Origin: an uncultured Mycoplasmatota bacterium
Lineage (GTDB): Bacteria; Bacillota_I; Bacilli_A; RF39; UBA660
DNA: 11,916 bases
Assembly (NCBI GenBank): GCA_900546715.1
Contig: UREA01000034.1
Location: 1 to 11,916 of the forward strand
Direction: 5' to 3'
The notes under the pieces: model-generated
What the model saw: only the letters and a program-made list of their open reading frames with translations
Databases searched by the model: none
What the model was told of the DNA's origin: nothing
Program-made: the position numbers and the translations under genes
In this document: positions 5,988-11,916 of the stretch, piece by piece
How the letters are laid out: each line of letters opens with the position of its first letter
Numbering within the stretch: position 1 is the first letter of the stretch

Positions 5988-7339
5988 TAACAAGATTTTT
6001 CAAAAAAATTTATCGATTTATTGATAAATATATAGTTGTACCAATAAGTAGGGCTGTGTATTATTTATCAAAGAAGTTTAAGAAAAACCAAGGTAAGTTA
6101 GATAAAGTTTTAAATAAACCAAACTTTTTGATTTATTTATCATTAATAATTGCAGTAGGTCTATTTTTGCTAATCGATTCTAAAGTAATAACATTAGTAG
6201 AAACAGAAGCTGAAGTAATAGCAAATGTACCTGTAGTAGTTAATTATAATGAAGAAGCTTATGTAGTTGAGGGAGTTCCTGAGACTGTTGATATTACTAT
6301 AACTGGTAGAAAAAGTGATATATATTTAGCAAAACAACTTGGAGAATATGAAGTTATTTTGGATTTATCTGATTATAAGCCTGGAGATACTCCATATAAA
6401 GTATATTTCACATATTCTAAGTCAATTGATTCTTTAAGTTATCAATTATCTCCGGAATATGTTCAAGTAACTATTAAGAATAAAGAAAGTCAAGTTAAAT
6501 CAATTGATTATGACTTACTTAATATTGATGCTCTAGATAGTAGATTAAGTGTTGAATCTGTGACATTAGATCAATCAGAAGTAGTTGTTAAGGGTGGTAG
6601 TGATGCACTTGATACTATAGCTTCTGTTAAGGCTTTAATAGATTTGGAAAAACAAGAATTTAGTGAAGCTGGTACATATGATGTTGATAATATAGAACTT
6701 GTGGCGTATGATTCTAATGGTAATAAATTAGATAATGTTGAAATAGTACCAGAAACCATTAGTGCAACCATTGTACTTGATAGTTATTCTAAGACTGTGC
6801 CACTTAATGTTCAAACAACTGGAGAACTTGTAACTGGTAAAGCAATAGCTTCTATACTGATTAATAATAATACTTCATATTCAATTACTATCTATGGAGA
6901 TGAGGCAGAACTTGAAAATATTGAAAGCATTCCAGTGACAATTGATGTATCAGATATGGGTAATGAATCAACAAGAACTTATCAGGTAAATATAAGAAAA
7001 CCTAATGGTGTTCGTGATATGTCAACTGATAATGTTGAAATTACAGTTACATTTGGTGATGAAGAACAAAAAACAGTTATTTTAACTAGTAATTTTGAAA
7101 ATAGAAATATTGGAAGTGGTCTAACGGCGAATCCAATTGCTGGTCAAGAGATTAGTGTTCAAGTTAAAGGGGTAGCTTCAGTTATTGAAGATATTGATGC
7201 TGAAGATATTCAAGCTTATATTGATTTGGAAGGATTGAGCGCTGGAGACCATGAAGTTGAAGTGAAAATAGATAATAATAATCCACTTGTAAGTTATGTC
7301 GTATCTAATACTTTGCGAATTAGAATTACGGAAAATTAA
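5984..7339 (+). CDS. cdaR: CdaR (YbbR-domain) regulator of CdaA
   Basis: 451 residues. A basic cytoplasmic N-terminus of about 45 residues leads to one membrane helix (about 48-64), followed by a long extracytoplasmic region built of YbbR-type beta repeats. Each repeat has the rhythm 'V.V...G....Y.V...P..V.I.G....I' (for example VVNYNEEAYVVEGVPETVDI at 86-105). About four repeats fit the length, as in Bacillus CdaR. CdaR binds CdaA in the membrane and modulates c-di-AMP output. Its ATG overlaps the cdaA stop (ATGA), so translation is coupled; AAGGTGA upstream within cdaA can serve as SD. A terminator follows directly. The assignment rests on repeat pattern and position after cdaA. Confidence 0.92.
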   Translation: MITRFFKKIYRFIDKYIVVPISRAVYYLSKKFKKNQGKLDKVLNKPNFLIYLSLIIAVGLFLLIDSKVITLVETEAEVIANVPVVVNYNEEAYVVEGVPETVDITITGRKSDIYLAKQLGEYEVILDLSDYKPGDTPYKVYFTYSKSIDSLSYQLSPEYVQVTIKNKESQVKSIDYDLLNIDALDSRLSVESVTLDQSEVVVKGGSDALDTIASVKALIDLEKQEFSEAGTYDVDNIELVAYDSNGNKLDNVEIVPETISATIVLDSYSKTVPLNVQTTGELVTGKAIASILINNNTSYSITIYGDEAELENIESIPVTIDVSDMGNESTRTYQVNIRKPNGVRDMSTDNVEITVTFGDEEQKTVILTSNFENRNIGSGLTANPIAGQEISVQVKGVASVIEDIDAEDIQAYIDLEGLSAGDHEVEVKIDNNNPLVSYVVSNTLRIRITEN

Positions 7340-7363
7340 AAGAGACTAGAAATTAGTCTCTTT
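7339..7363. terminator. Bidirectional terminator between cdaR and the DUF378 gene
   Basis: Stem AAAGAGACTA/TAGTCTCTTT (7339-7348 with 7354-7363), loop GAAAT. The forward side ends cdaR-cdaA transcription; on the minus strand the stem is followed by TTAATTTT. The stop codon of the minus gene (7355-7353) lies partly in the hairpin and the last base of the cdaR stop is the first base of the stem, so a single 25-nt element serves two convergent genes. Confidence 0.8.
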
Positions 7364-7556
7364 CTTCAAAATTCATAAATAATATTCCAATGTTGATAAG
7401 TCCTGTTATACCAACAAGAATATATATTATTTTTTCTAAAACTGGTACGCTTTCAAATAAAGTTGTTACTAAATTAAAATCGAATAATCCAATAAGGCCC
7501 CAGTTGAGAGCTCCAATAATAGTGATTACTAAAGCTATTTTTTGCAACGTTACCAA
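7353..7556 (-). CDS. DUF378 (YuzA-like) small membrane protein
   Basis: 67 residues, the typical size of DUF378. Two membrane helices (about 6-26 and 41-61) and the family signature IGALNWGLIGLFDFNLV (14-30) followed by IIYILVGITGLINI (43-56). The role of the family is unknown. The start is TTG, supported by a long SD on the minus strand, AAGGATGTGAT, which differs by one base from the full anti-SD complement AAGGAGGTGAT and ends 3 nt before TTG. Divergent from the lipoprotein gene, with which it shares a roughly 100-bp intergenic region; convergent with cdaR. Confidence 0.88.
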   Translation of the reverse strand: MVTLQKIALVITIIGALNWGLIGLFDFNLVTTLFESVPVLEKIIYILVGITGLINIGILFMNFEERD

Positions 7557-7598
7557 AATATCACATCCTTTACTCTTATGATTACCAATTATTTTTTA

Positions 7599-7627
7599 AT
7601 TATACATGTATATTTTGTTTTTTTAAA
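7599..7627 (-). promoter_or_regulatory. Promoter of the DUF378 gene
   Basis: On the minus strand TTTAAA (7627-7622), a 17-bp spacer and TATAAT (7604-7599). The -10 shares bases with the palindrome TATACATGTATA at 7601-7612, which could let a regulator act on it. Confidence 0.5.
7601..7612. repeat. 12-bp palindrome TATACATGTATA in a divergent intergenic region
   Basis: A perfect 12-bp dyad lying over the -10 region of the DUF378 promoter, between the divergent DUF378 and lipoprotein genes. It could be an operator, but a palindrome of A/T-rich bases can also arise by chance. Confidence 0.35.
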
Positions 7628-7658
7628 AATATATTTAATTAGAAAAGGGGAATTGGTA

Positions 7659-8753
7659 ATGAAGAAAATTTTATTGTTAGTAGCATTTATGCTTCTTACT
7701 TTAACTGGATGTGGTGAAAAAAATATTGATGATGCCATAAATGAATTTAGTAAAGATGTGGAAAATAGTAAATCTTATAAATTAAATGGAACTATGGAAA
7801 TCAGTAGTGGTGAAGAAGTATTTACTTATAATATTGATACTTATTTTATGAAAGATAATTATTATAAAGTAATACTTGTTAATCAAACTAATAACCATGA
7901 ACAAATAATTCTTAAAAATCCTGATGGTTTATATGTAGTTACTCCAAGTTTAAATAAAAGTTTTAAATTTGATAGTGTTTGGCCAGAAAATTCATCACAA
8001 GCATATTTGTTACAAAATCTAGTTAATGATGTTAAAAATGATTCCGAAGCTACACTAGAGGCAACAGATGATGGTTATATTATTAAAAGTACTGTAAATT
8101 ATCCTAACAATGAAGAACTTACTTATCAAAAAATTTGTTTTGATGATGATATGAATATTAAAAAAGTTGAAGTTTATAATAGCGAAGATATAGTAAAGAT
8201 AAAAGTAACATTTAAATCAGTAGATTTGAAAGCAAAATTAGATGAAGATGACTTTTTGTTAGATGATTTAATTGATACTGAGACAAATACTGGTAGTGAA
8301 AATGAATCTGGTACAAATACTAATAATAATGAATGTGGTACAGATAATTGTGATGAACAAAATATTTGTGAAGGCGATACTTGTGAAGAAGAGACTAATG
8401 CAACATTAGATAGTATTATTTATCCATTATATATACCATCAAATACGCATTTAAGTAGTAGTGAGACAATTGATACAGAAACTGGTGAAAGAGTTATACT
8501 TACATTTAGTGGTGATAAAAATTTTGTTATAGTGGAAGAAGTTGCGAAAGTAAGTAATGAATTTGAAGTAATTCCGGTGTTTGGAGATCCATTAATGCTT
8601 AATGAATCAGTGGGTGCTTTAAGTTCTAATTCAATTAGTTGGCATTCTGGTGACATAAGTTACTATCTAGTTAGTAGTGATTTATCAACTTCGGAATTAA
8701 TAAGTGTTGCTAAATCTTTAGGAAATACATCAACTGTAATATCAACAAAATAA
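7659..8753 (+). CDS. Two-domain lipoprotein (LolA/GerS-like domain, Cys-rich linker, DUF4367-like domain)
   Basis: 364 residues from the ATG at 7659. The frame is open upstream, but this ATG is preceded by GGGG at 8 bp and starts a clear lipoprotein signal MKKILLLVAFMLLTLTGC, with the lipobox LTGC and lipidated Cys18. Residues about 25-205 resemble the LolA-like/GerS-related Firmicutes lipoproteins: alternating beta strands, with YYKVILVNQTNNHEQIILKNPDGLYVVTPSLNKSFKF as the telling stretch (105-129 region and before). A Thr/Asn/Glu-rich linker (about 208-248) holds four Cys (226, 231, 237, 242) as two CxxxxC pairs. Residues about 252-364 look like a DUF4367-type domain, with ISWHSGDISYYLVSSDLSTSELISVAKSL near the end. 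Bound outside the cell membrane; ligand unknown. The domain assignments are from pattern memory. Confidence 0.85.
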   Translation: MKKILLLVAFMLLTLTGCGEKNIDDAINEFSKDVENSKSYKLNGTMEISSGEEVFTYNIDTYFMKDNYYKVILVNQTNNHEQIILKNPDGLYVVTPSLNKSFKFDSVWPENSSQAYLLQNLVNDVKNDSEATLEATDDGYIIKSTVNYPNNEELTYQKICFDDDMNIKKVEVYNSEDIVKIKVTFKSVDLKAKLDEDDFLLDDLIDTETNTGSENESGTNTNNNECGTDNCDEQNICEGDTCEEETNATLDSIIYPLYIPSNTHLSSSETIDTETGERVILTFSGDKNFVIVEEVAKVSNEFEVIPVFGDPLMLNESVGALSSNSISWHSGDISYYLVSSDLSTSELISVAKSLGNTSTVISTK

Positions 8754-8756
8754 TAT

Positions 8757-8787
8757 AAATAAGCTCTCAGATTTGGGAGCTTATTTT
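8757..8787 (+). terminator. Intrinsic terminator of the lipoprotein gene
   Basis: A 13-bp stem with one G-T pair (8757-8769 with 8774-8786; core AAATAAGCTC/GAGCTTATTT), 4-nt loop, then a short T-rich end. It lies 3 nt after the stop codon. Confidence 0.8.
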
Positions 8788-8807
8788 GGTAAATCTCTTT
8801 AATTGCC

Positions 8808-8836
8808 TTGAAAAATTGTTGTAAGTTTTGTATAAT
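8808..8836 (+). promoter_or_regulatory. Sigma-A promoter of the Trx-like anchor protein gene
   Basis: TTGAAA (8808-8813), 17-bp spacer, TATAAT (8831-8836): one mismatch to consensus. The -10 ends 20 nt before the ATG at 8857; SD AGGGAGG (8844-8850). The expected leader is about 14 nt. Confidence 0.8.
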
Positions 8837-8856
8837 AGCAATTAGGGAGGAAAAAC

Positions 8857-9423
8857 ATGGCAAAAAATAAAGTTAAGTTAAATGATAAAAGTGATAATAA
8901 AAATAAGAAGAAAAACAATAAATTAAAAAACGAAAAGTATATTAGTGATGATGCTAGAGAAATGCGTAGATTCGTTATTATATTATTTAGTGTTATTATT
9001 GTTGTATTAATTGTTTATGGAGTATCTAGGGTTTTAATAGATGAACCGGAAGAAAATTCTGGAAATGCTGTTACTCCAGGAGTAATCGATTATGATATGG
9101 TTAGTGTTGGAACAATGCTTAATCGAAGATATGATGAATATTATGTAGCTATATATGATGAAGATGATCCAAGAGCTATATATTACTCAACTATCATAAC
9201 TTTATATACAGATACAGATGATGCTATTAAAGTATATTATTGTAATTTAGGTAATTATTTAAATCAAAAGTATAAAGTGAGTGATGGTGGGCATACTAAT
9301 CCTGATGCTAAAAGTATTTCAGAACTTGCGCTTGGAGATTTGACACTTATTAAAGTAGAGAATGGGGAAATTGCAGAGTATTTGGAAGGACTTGACGCAA
9401 TTAGAGAAGAATTTGGTGTTTAG
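8857..9423 (+). CDS. Membrane-anchored extracytoplasmic protein, possible thioredoxin fold without CxxC
   Basis: 188 residues. A strongly basic, Lys/Asn-rich cytoplasmic N-terminus (1-37) leads to one membrane helix (about 38-57) and an outside domain of about 120 residues. The domain reads like a thioredoxin fold by order of elements: a strand and loop YYVAIYDEDDPRAI (95-108) where thioredoxins have the CxxC, helix IYYSTIITLY, a strand with 'VYYCNLGNYLNQKY' (126-139), then LGDLTLIKVENGEIAEYLEG (159-178), which fits the 'P-T-L-...-NG-...-G' end, without an evident cis-Pro. The only Cys is Cys129, so no dithiol chemistry is expected. Own strong promoter upstream and a terminator at its stop: a monocistronic gene. 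The fold call is inference; the membrane topology is clear. Confidence 0.75.
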   Translation: MAKNKVKLNDKSDNKNKKKNNKLKNEKYISDDAREMRRFVIILFSVIIVVLIVYGVSRVLIDEPEENSGNAVTPGVIDYDMVSVGTMLNRRYDEYYVAIYDEDDPRAIYYSTIITLYTDTDDAIKVYYCNLGNYLNQKYKVSDGGHTNPDAKSISELALGDLTLIKVENGEIAEYLEGLDAIREEFGV

Positions 9424-9449
9424 AGAAGTGTTTAACTTTTCTTTTTTTT
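9422..9449 (+). terminator. Intrinsic terminator overlapping the stop codon
   Basis: Stem 9422-9429 with 9435-9442 (AGAGAAGT/ACTTTTCT, one G-T pair), 5-nt loop and then seven T (9443-9449). The stem begins inside the TAG stop (9421-9423). A/U-rich and only moderately stable, but the T-run is long. Confidence 0.65.
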
Positions 9450-9456
9450 AGGATTG

Positions 9457-9465
9457 TGCTAAAAT
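9457..9465 (+). promoter_or_regulatory. Extended -10 promoter of the S41 protease gene
   Basis: TGC-TAAAAT (9457-9465), followed at once by TAAGGTGGTGAT (9466-9477), a near-complete SD with one mismatch to TAAGGAGGTGAT. No clear -35. The same arrangement occurs before the two pilin-like genes. Confidence 0.45.
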
Positions 9466-9482
9466 TAAGGTGGTGATTCAAT

Positions 9483-10673
9483 TTGAAAAATAATAAAAAA
9501 GGGTTCAACTTACTAAGTGTAATAATAGTAATATGTATAACTTCAATTATTTCGGTGTTAACTACGGGAGTAATTGTAACCAATAGTTATAAAAATAATT
9601 TGGGGCTTACATATGAAGATTTAGTGAATGATAAAAGTTTAAATGAATTTTTAGAAGTTTATTCTTCAATAATAAATAATTATTATGAAGATGTAGATAC
9701 AAGTGCTATGATTGATAGTGCCGTAGATGGTATGCTTGATTATTTGGGTGAATCTTATACGACATATTTAGATAAAGATGCAACTGAAGAATTAGAGGAA
9801 AGACTTTCAGGTAGTTATCGGGGCATTGGTATTGCGGTTGCTAACAAAGTTATTCAATCAATTACTAGTGGTACTCCAGCAGCGGAATCTGGTTTGCAAG
9901 TGGGAGATATAATTACAGGAGTTGATGGAGTAGATGTTACGCAAAAGAGTAATGAAGAGTTAACTGATTTAATTAAAGAAACTGATAAAGATAGTATTAA
10001 ATTAACTGTTCAAAGAGGAGAGGAAACATTAACTTTTGATATAGGACTTGCAACTATCCCAATATCTGCCGTTAATTATCAGATGTTAGAAAATAATGTT
10101 GGTTATCTGCAAATGGAAATTTTTTCTGCGACTTTAGATGAACAGGTTGCAAATGCGTTAGATGATTTAGAAAACCAAGGTATGCAAAAATTAATTATAG
10201 ATTTAAGAAATAATACTGGTGGGTATTTAGAAAGTGCTGAGGCAACTGCAAGTTTATTTTTAGAAAAAGGTAAACTAATATATTCTTTAGAAAATAAAGA
10301 TGCTACTGCAGAATATTATGATAAAACAGATGAAAATACTAGTTATCCAATAGTTATACTTATTAATGGTCAATCAGCATCTGCTGCTGAGATTTTAGCT
10401 GCAGCTTTAAAGGATAGTTATGGGGCAGTGTTAGTTGGAGAAAAGAGTTATGGTAAAGGTAAAGTACAACAAACTTACAATTTAAGTGATGGATCAATGG
10501 CAAAATATACATCTGCACGTTGGTTACGTCCTAATGGAGATTGTATTGATGGTGTTGGTTTAATGCCTGATTATATTGCTAATTTAACATATACTTATGA
10601 TGATACAGGAAAAATAAATGGTACTATTGATACTCAACTTAATAAAGCAATAGAAGTAATAAGTGCAATGTGA
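9483..10673 (+). CDS. ctpA: S41A C-terminal processing peptidase (CtpA/CtpB family)
   Basis: 396 residues, TTG start supported by the long SD TAAGGTGGTGAT five bases upstream. One N-terminal membrane anchor (about 8-32) with the catalytic part outside. Order: helical dimer-type N-region (about 45-105), PDZ domain (about 110-187, with GIGIAVANKVI and GLQVGDIITGVDG), then the S41 core with LIIDLRNNTGGYL (237-249), GQSASAAEILAAAL (296-309) and SYGKGKVQQ (322-330). By spacing with Bacillus CtpB (Ser309/Lys334/Gln338), the catalytic residues are Ser300, Lys325 and Gln329. These proteases trim C-termini of envelope proteins; PDZ binding gates activity. There is no C-terminal peptidoglycan-binding domain. 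The N-terminus KKGFNLLSVIIVI resembles a prepilin signal but has Ser at +5. Monocistronic, with a terminator spanning its stop. Confidence 0.95.
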   Translation: MKNNKKGFNLLSVIIVICITSIISVLTTGVIVTNSYKNNLGLTYEDLVNDKSLNEFLEVYSSIINNYYEDVDTSAMIDSAVDGMLDYLGESYTTYLDKDATEELEERLSGSYRGIGIAVANKVIQSITSGTPAAESGLQVGDIITGVDGVDVTQKSNEELTDLIKETDKDSIKLTVQRGEETLTFDIGLATIPISAVNYQMLENNVGYLQMEIFSATLDEQVANALDDLENQGMQKLIIDLRNNTGGYLESAEATASLFLEKGKLIYSLENKDATAEYYDKTDENTSYPIVILINGQSASAAEILAAALKDSYGAVLVGEKSYGKGKVQQTYNLSDGSMAKYTSARWLRPNGDCIDGVGLMPDYIANLTYTYDDTGKINGTIDTQLNKAIEVISAM

Positions 10674-10685
10674 TGCACTTTTTTT
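10661..10685 (+). terminator. Intrinsic terminator enclosing the ctpA stop codon
   Basis: Stem AAGTGCA/TGCACTT (10661-10667 with 10674-10680) followed by TTTTT. The upstream arm is coding (last residues Ser-Ala), and the TGA stop (10671-10673) lies in the loop. Confidence 0.8.
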
Positions 10686-10712
10686 GCTTATTTTTAGAAT
10701 TTATTGTATAAT
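10684..10712 (+). promoter_or_regulatory. Sigma-A promoter of the DUF402 gene
   Basis: TTGCTT (10684-10689), 17-bp spacer, TATAAT (10707-10712). The -35 begins inside the T-run of the ctpA terminator. The -10 ends 21 nt before the ATG at 10734; the SD is weak (AGAGATGA). Confidence 0.65.
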
Positions 10713-10733
10713 CTAATTAAAGAGATGAATTAG

Positions 10734-11267
10734 ATGAAAATAGGAGATAAGTTTAAAATTCATTGTTATAAACATAATGGCAAAATATACCAGGCAAGTG
10801 AAGAAGCTATTATACTTGATATATTTGATGATTATATTGTTTGTGGCAATAAAATGGTTACAGTTACAGAAAATGGAGGAAGAAGTTATAGAACTAAGGA
10901 ACTGGCTATAATTTATTTTTATAAACATAATTGGTTTAATGTTATTGCTCAGTTGAAAAGTTTTGGTTTGTTTTATTATTGCAATATTGCAACTCCATAT
11001 GTAGTTGATGAGGATATTATAAAATATATAGATTATGATTTGGATTTAAGAGTGTTTCCTGATGATGGTTATAAAATTCTTGATAGAAATGAATATAATT
11101 ATCATAAAAAGATAATGCATTATCCTGAATATATAGATATAATAGTAAAAAATGAATTGAAATTATTAATAAATATGAAAAAAAAGCATGAAGGACCATT
11201 TAATAAAGAGACAATTGAGTATTATCATCATAAATATGATGAATTACAAAAAGATGGTATCATTTAA
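10734..11267 (+). CDS. DUF402 protein, nucleoside tri-/diphosphatase (Ntdp/YgaC) family
   Basis: 177 residues, full length for the Bacillus YgaC / Staphylococcus Ntdp type of DUF402 protein, which hydrolyses nucleoside tri- and diphosphates with divalent metal. Matching blocks: KIHCYKHNGKIY (8-19), VTENGGRSYRTKELAIIYFY (44-63), NWFNVIAQLK (66-75), YYCNIATP (81-88), the acidic KYIDYDLDLRVFPD (97-110) with Asp100, Asp102 and Asp104 as likely metal ligands, LDRNEYNYHKKIMHYP (116-131) and the helix plus GPF (154-156). Where YgaC has a Trp (MWEE), this protein has Ser (ASEE, 21-24). No signal peptide: cytosolic. It stands alone between the ctpA terminator and the rRNA promoter, and no terminator of its own is visible. 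The activity is inferred from family membership. Confidence 0.9.
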   Translation: MKIGDKFKIHCYKHNGKIYQASEEAIILDIFDDYIVCGNKMVTVTENGGRSYRTKELAIIYFYKHNWFNVIAQLKSFGLFYYCNIATPYVVDEDIIKYIDYDLDLRVFPDDGYKILDRNEYNYHKKIMHYPEYIDIIVKNELKLLINMKKKHEGPFNKETIEYYHHKYDELQKDGII

Positions 11268-11290
11268 GAAATTTAGCATAAAATATATAG

Positions 11291-11367
11291 AAAAACCAAG
11301 AAAATCGTCAAAAAAAGGTCAAAATTTGCAAAAAAGTGAAAAAAATTAAAAAAAATTGAATTTTTTT
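11291..11367 (+). promoter_or_regulatory. Phased A-tract region upstream of the rRNA promoter (curved DNA / UP element)
   Basis: Seven A-runs of 4-8 bases begin at 11291, 11301, 11310, 11321, 11330, 11339 and 11348, spaced 9-11 bp, followed by a T7 run at 11361-11367 that abuts the -35. A-tracts repeated at the helical period give intrinsic curvature, and A/T tracts next to a -35 act as UP elements that bind the RNA polymerase alpha subunit. No gene is present here. Confidence 0.7.
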
Positions 11368-11368
11368 G

Positions 11369-11397
11369 TTGACAAGTTGGTTTTGATTTGGTATATT
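11369..11397 (+). promoter_or_regulatory. rRNA operon promoter
   Basis: TTGACA (11369-11374), exact 17-bp spacer, TATATT (11392-11397): consensus -35 and a one-mismatch -10, the best promoter in the window. Transcription should start near 11404, about 108 nt before the mature 16S end. Only one promoter is evident, whereas many Bacillota rrn operons have tandem ones. Confidence 0.88.
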
Positions 11398-11403
11398 ACT
11401 AGT

Positions 11404-11511
11404 GCACACACGGAAAAGTGCATGAATGATCTTTGAAAACTGAGTAAAAAAGTCAATTTTGAGTAGCTTTGATTAAACTTAAAAATTGAGATTTAAATTA
11501 AATAAATCTTT
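11404..11511 (+). other. rRNA leader with boxA antitermination site and processing hairpins
   Basis: TGATCTTTGAAAA at 11427-11439 is the Firmicutes-type boxA, bound by NusB-S10 for rRNA antitermination. Downstream, CAATTTT (11454-11460) can pair with AAAATTG (11482-11488), and AGATTTA (11489-11495) with TAAATCT (11503-11509), just before the 16S start; such stems may guide pre-16S processing. The leader ends where the mature 16S begins. Confidence 0.7.

Positions 11512-11916
<405 letters not shown>

Noticed and set aside
7390..7581. Plus-strand open frame across the DUF378 gene
   Set aside because: Antisense to a clear DUF378 protein with a strong SD; the plus frame has none.
7542..7658. N-terminal extension of the lipoprotein frame
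   Set aside because: The upstream part crosses the divergent promoter region and would bury the lipoprotein signal; ATG at 7659 has an SD and a signal peptide right after it.

Overview
This is a low-GC, gene-dense chromosomal segment from a Bacillota-type bacterium. It ends inside the 5' part of a 16S rRNA gene with Firmicutes-like sequence. Gene content (rnr-smpB overlap, cdaA-cdaR, YerB/DUF3048, DUF378, CtpA, DUF402) and the strong A/T bias fit an uncultured gut-type Bacilli lineage of the RF39/RFN20 kind. That placement is inference from memory of such genomes, not from a search. TGA is used as a stop (cdaA, ctpA) and Trp is TGG, so the code is standard and not the Mycoplasma code. No phage, IS, CRISPR or tRNA is visible: this is mostly a housekeeping and cell-envelope region.

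Layout. Positions 1-175 hold two hairpin terminators and a possible short transcript. A small minus-strand thioredoxin-fold protein (170-415) follows. A type IV pilin-like protein (511-858) comes next, then a paralogue that has lost the prepilin signal (907-1263). That paralogue runs directly into rnr (1266-3362), smpB (3346-3765), a membrane-anchored DUF3048 protein (3770-4837) and a small Asn-rich membrane protein (4847-5092), closed by a terminator. A second unit is cdaA-cdaR (5172-7339), for c-di-AMP synthesis, ending at a bidirectional terminator shared with the convergent DUF378 gene (7353-7556, minus). Diverging from the DUF378 gene is a two-domain lipoprotein (7659-8753). Then come three single-gene units: a membrane-anchored protein with a possible cysteine-less thioredoxin fold (8857-9423), an S41 C-terminal processing protease (9483-10673) and a DUF402/Ntdp-like phosphatase (10734-11267). 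The rRNA promoter with a phased A-tract upstream region, a boxA-containing leader and 405 nt of 16S rRNA close the window.

How it fits together. RNase R and SmpB serve ribosome rescue and RNA decay. CdaA and CdaR set c-di-AMP, which controls osmotic and cell-wall balance. The pilin-like proteins, DUF3048 protein, lipoprotein, Trx-like anchor protein and CtpA act at or outside the membrane. Transcription signals are very compact: -10 boxes lie 14-26 nt before start codons, and several terminators overlap stop codons.

The most interesting observations are (i) the pilin/pseudo-pilin paralogue pair; (ii) a near-identical -10/Shine-Dalgarno module before both of them and before ctpA, whose own N-terminus also resembles a prepilin signal; (iii) shortened C-termini of both RNase R and SmpB; and (iv) seven A-tracts at about 10-bp spacing upstream of the rRNA promoter.
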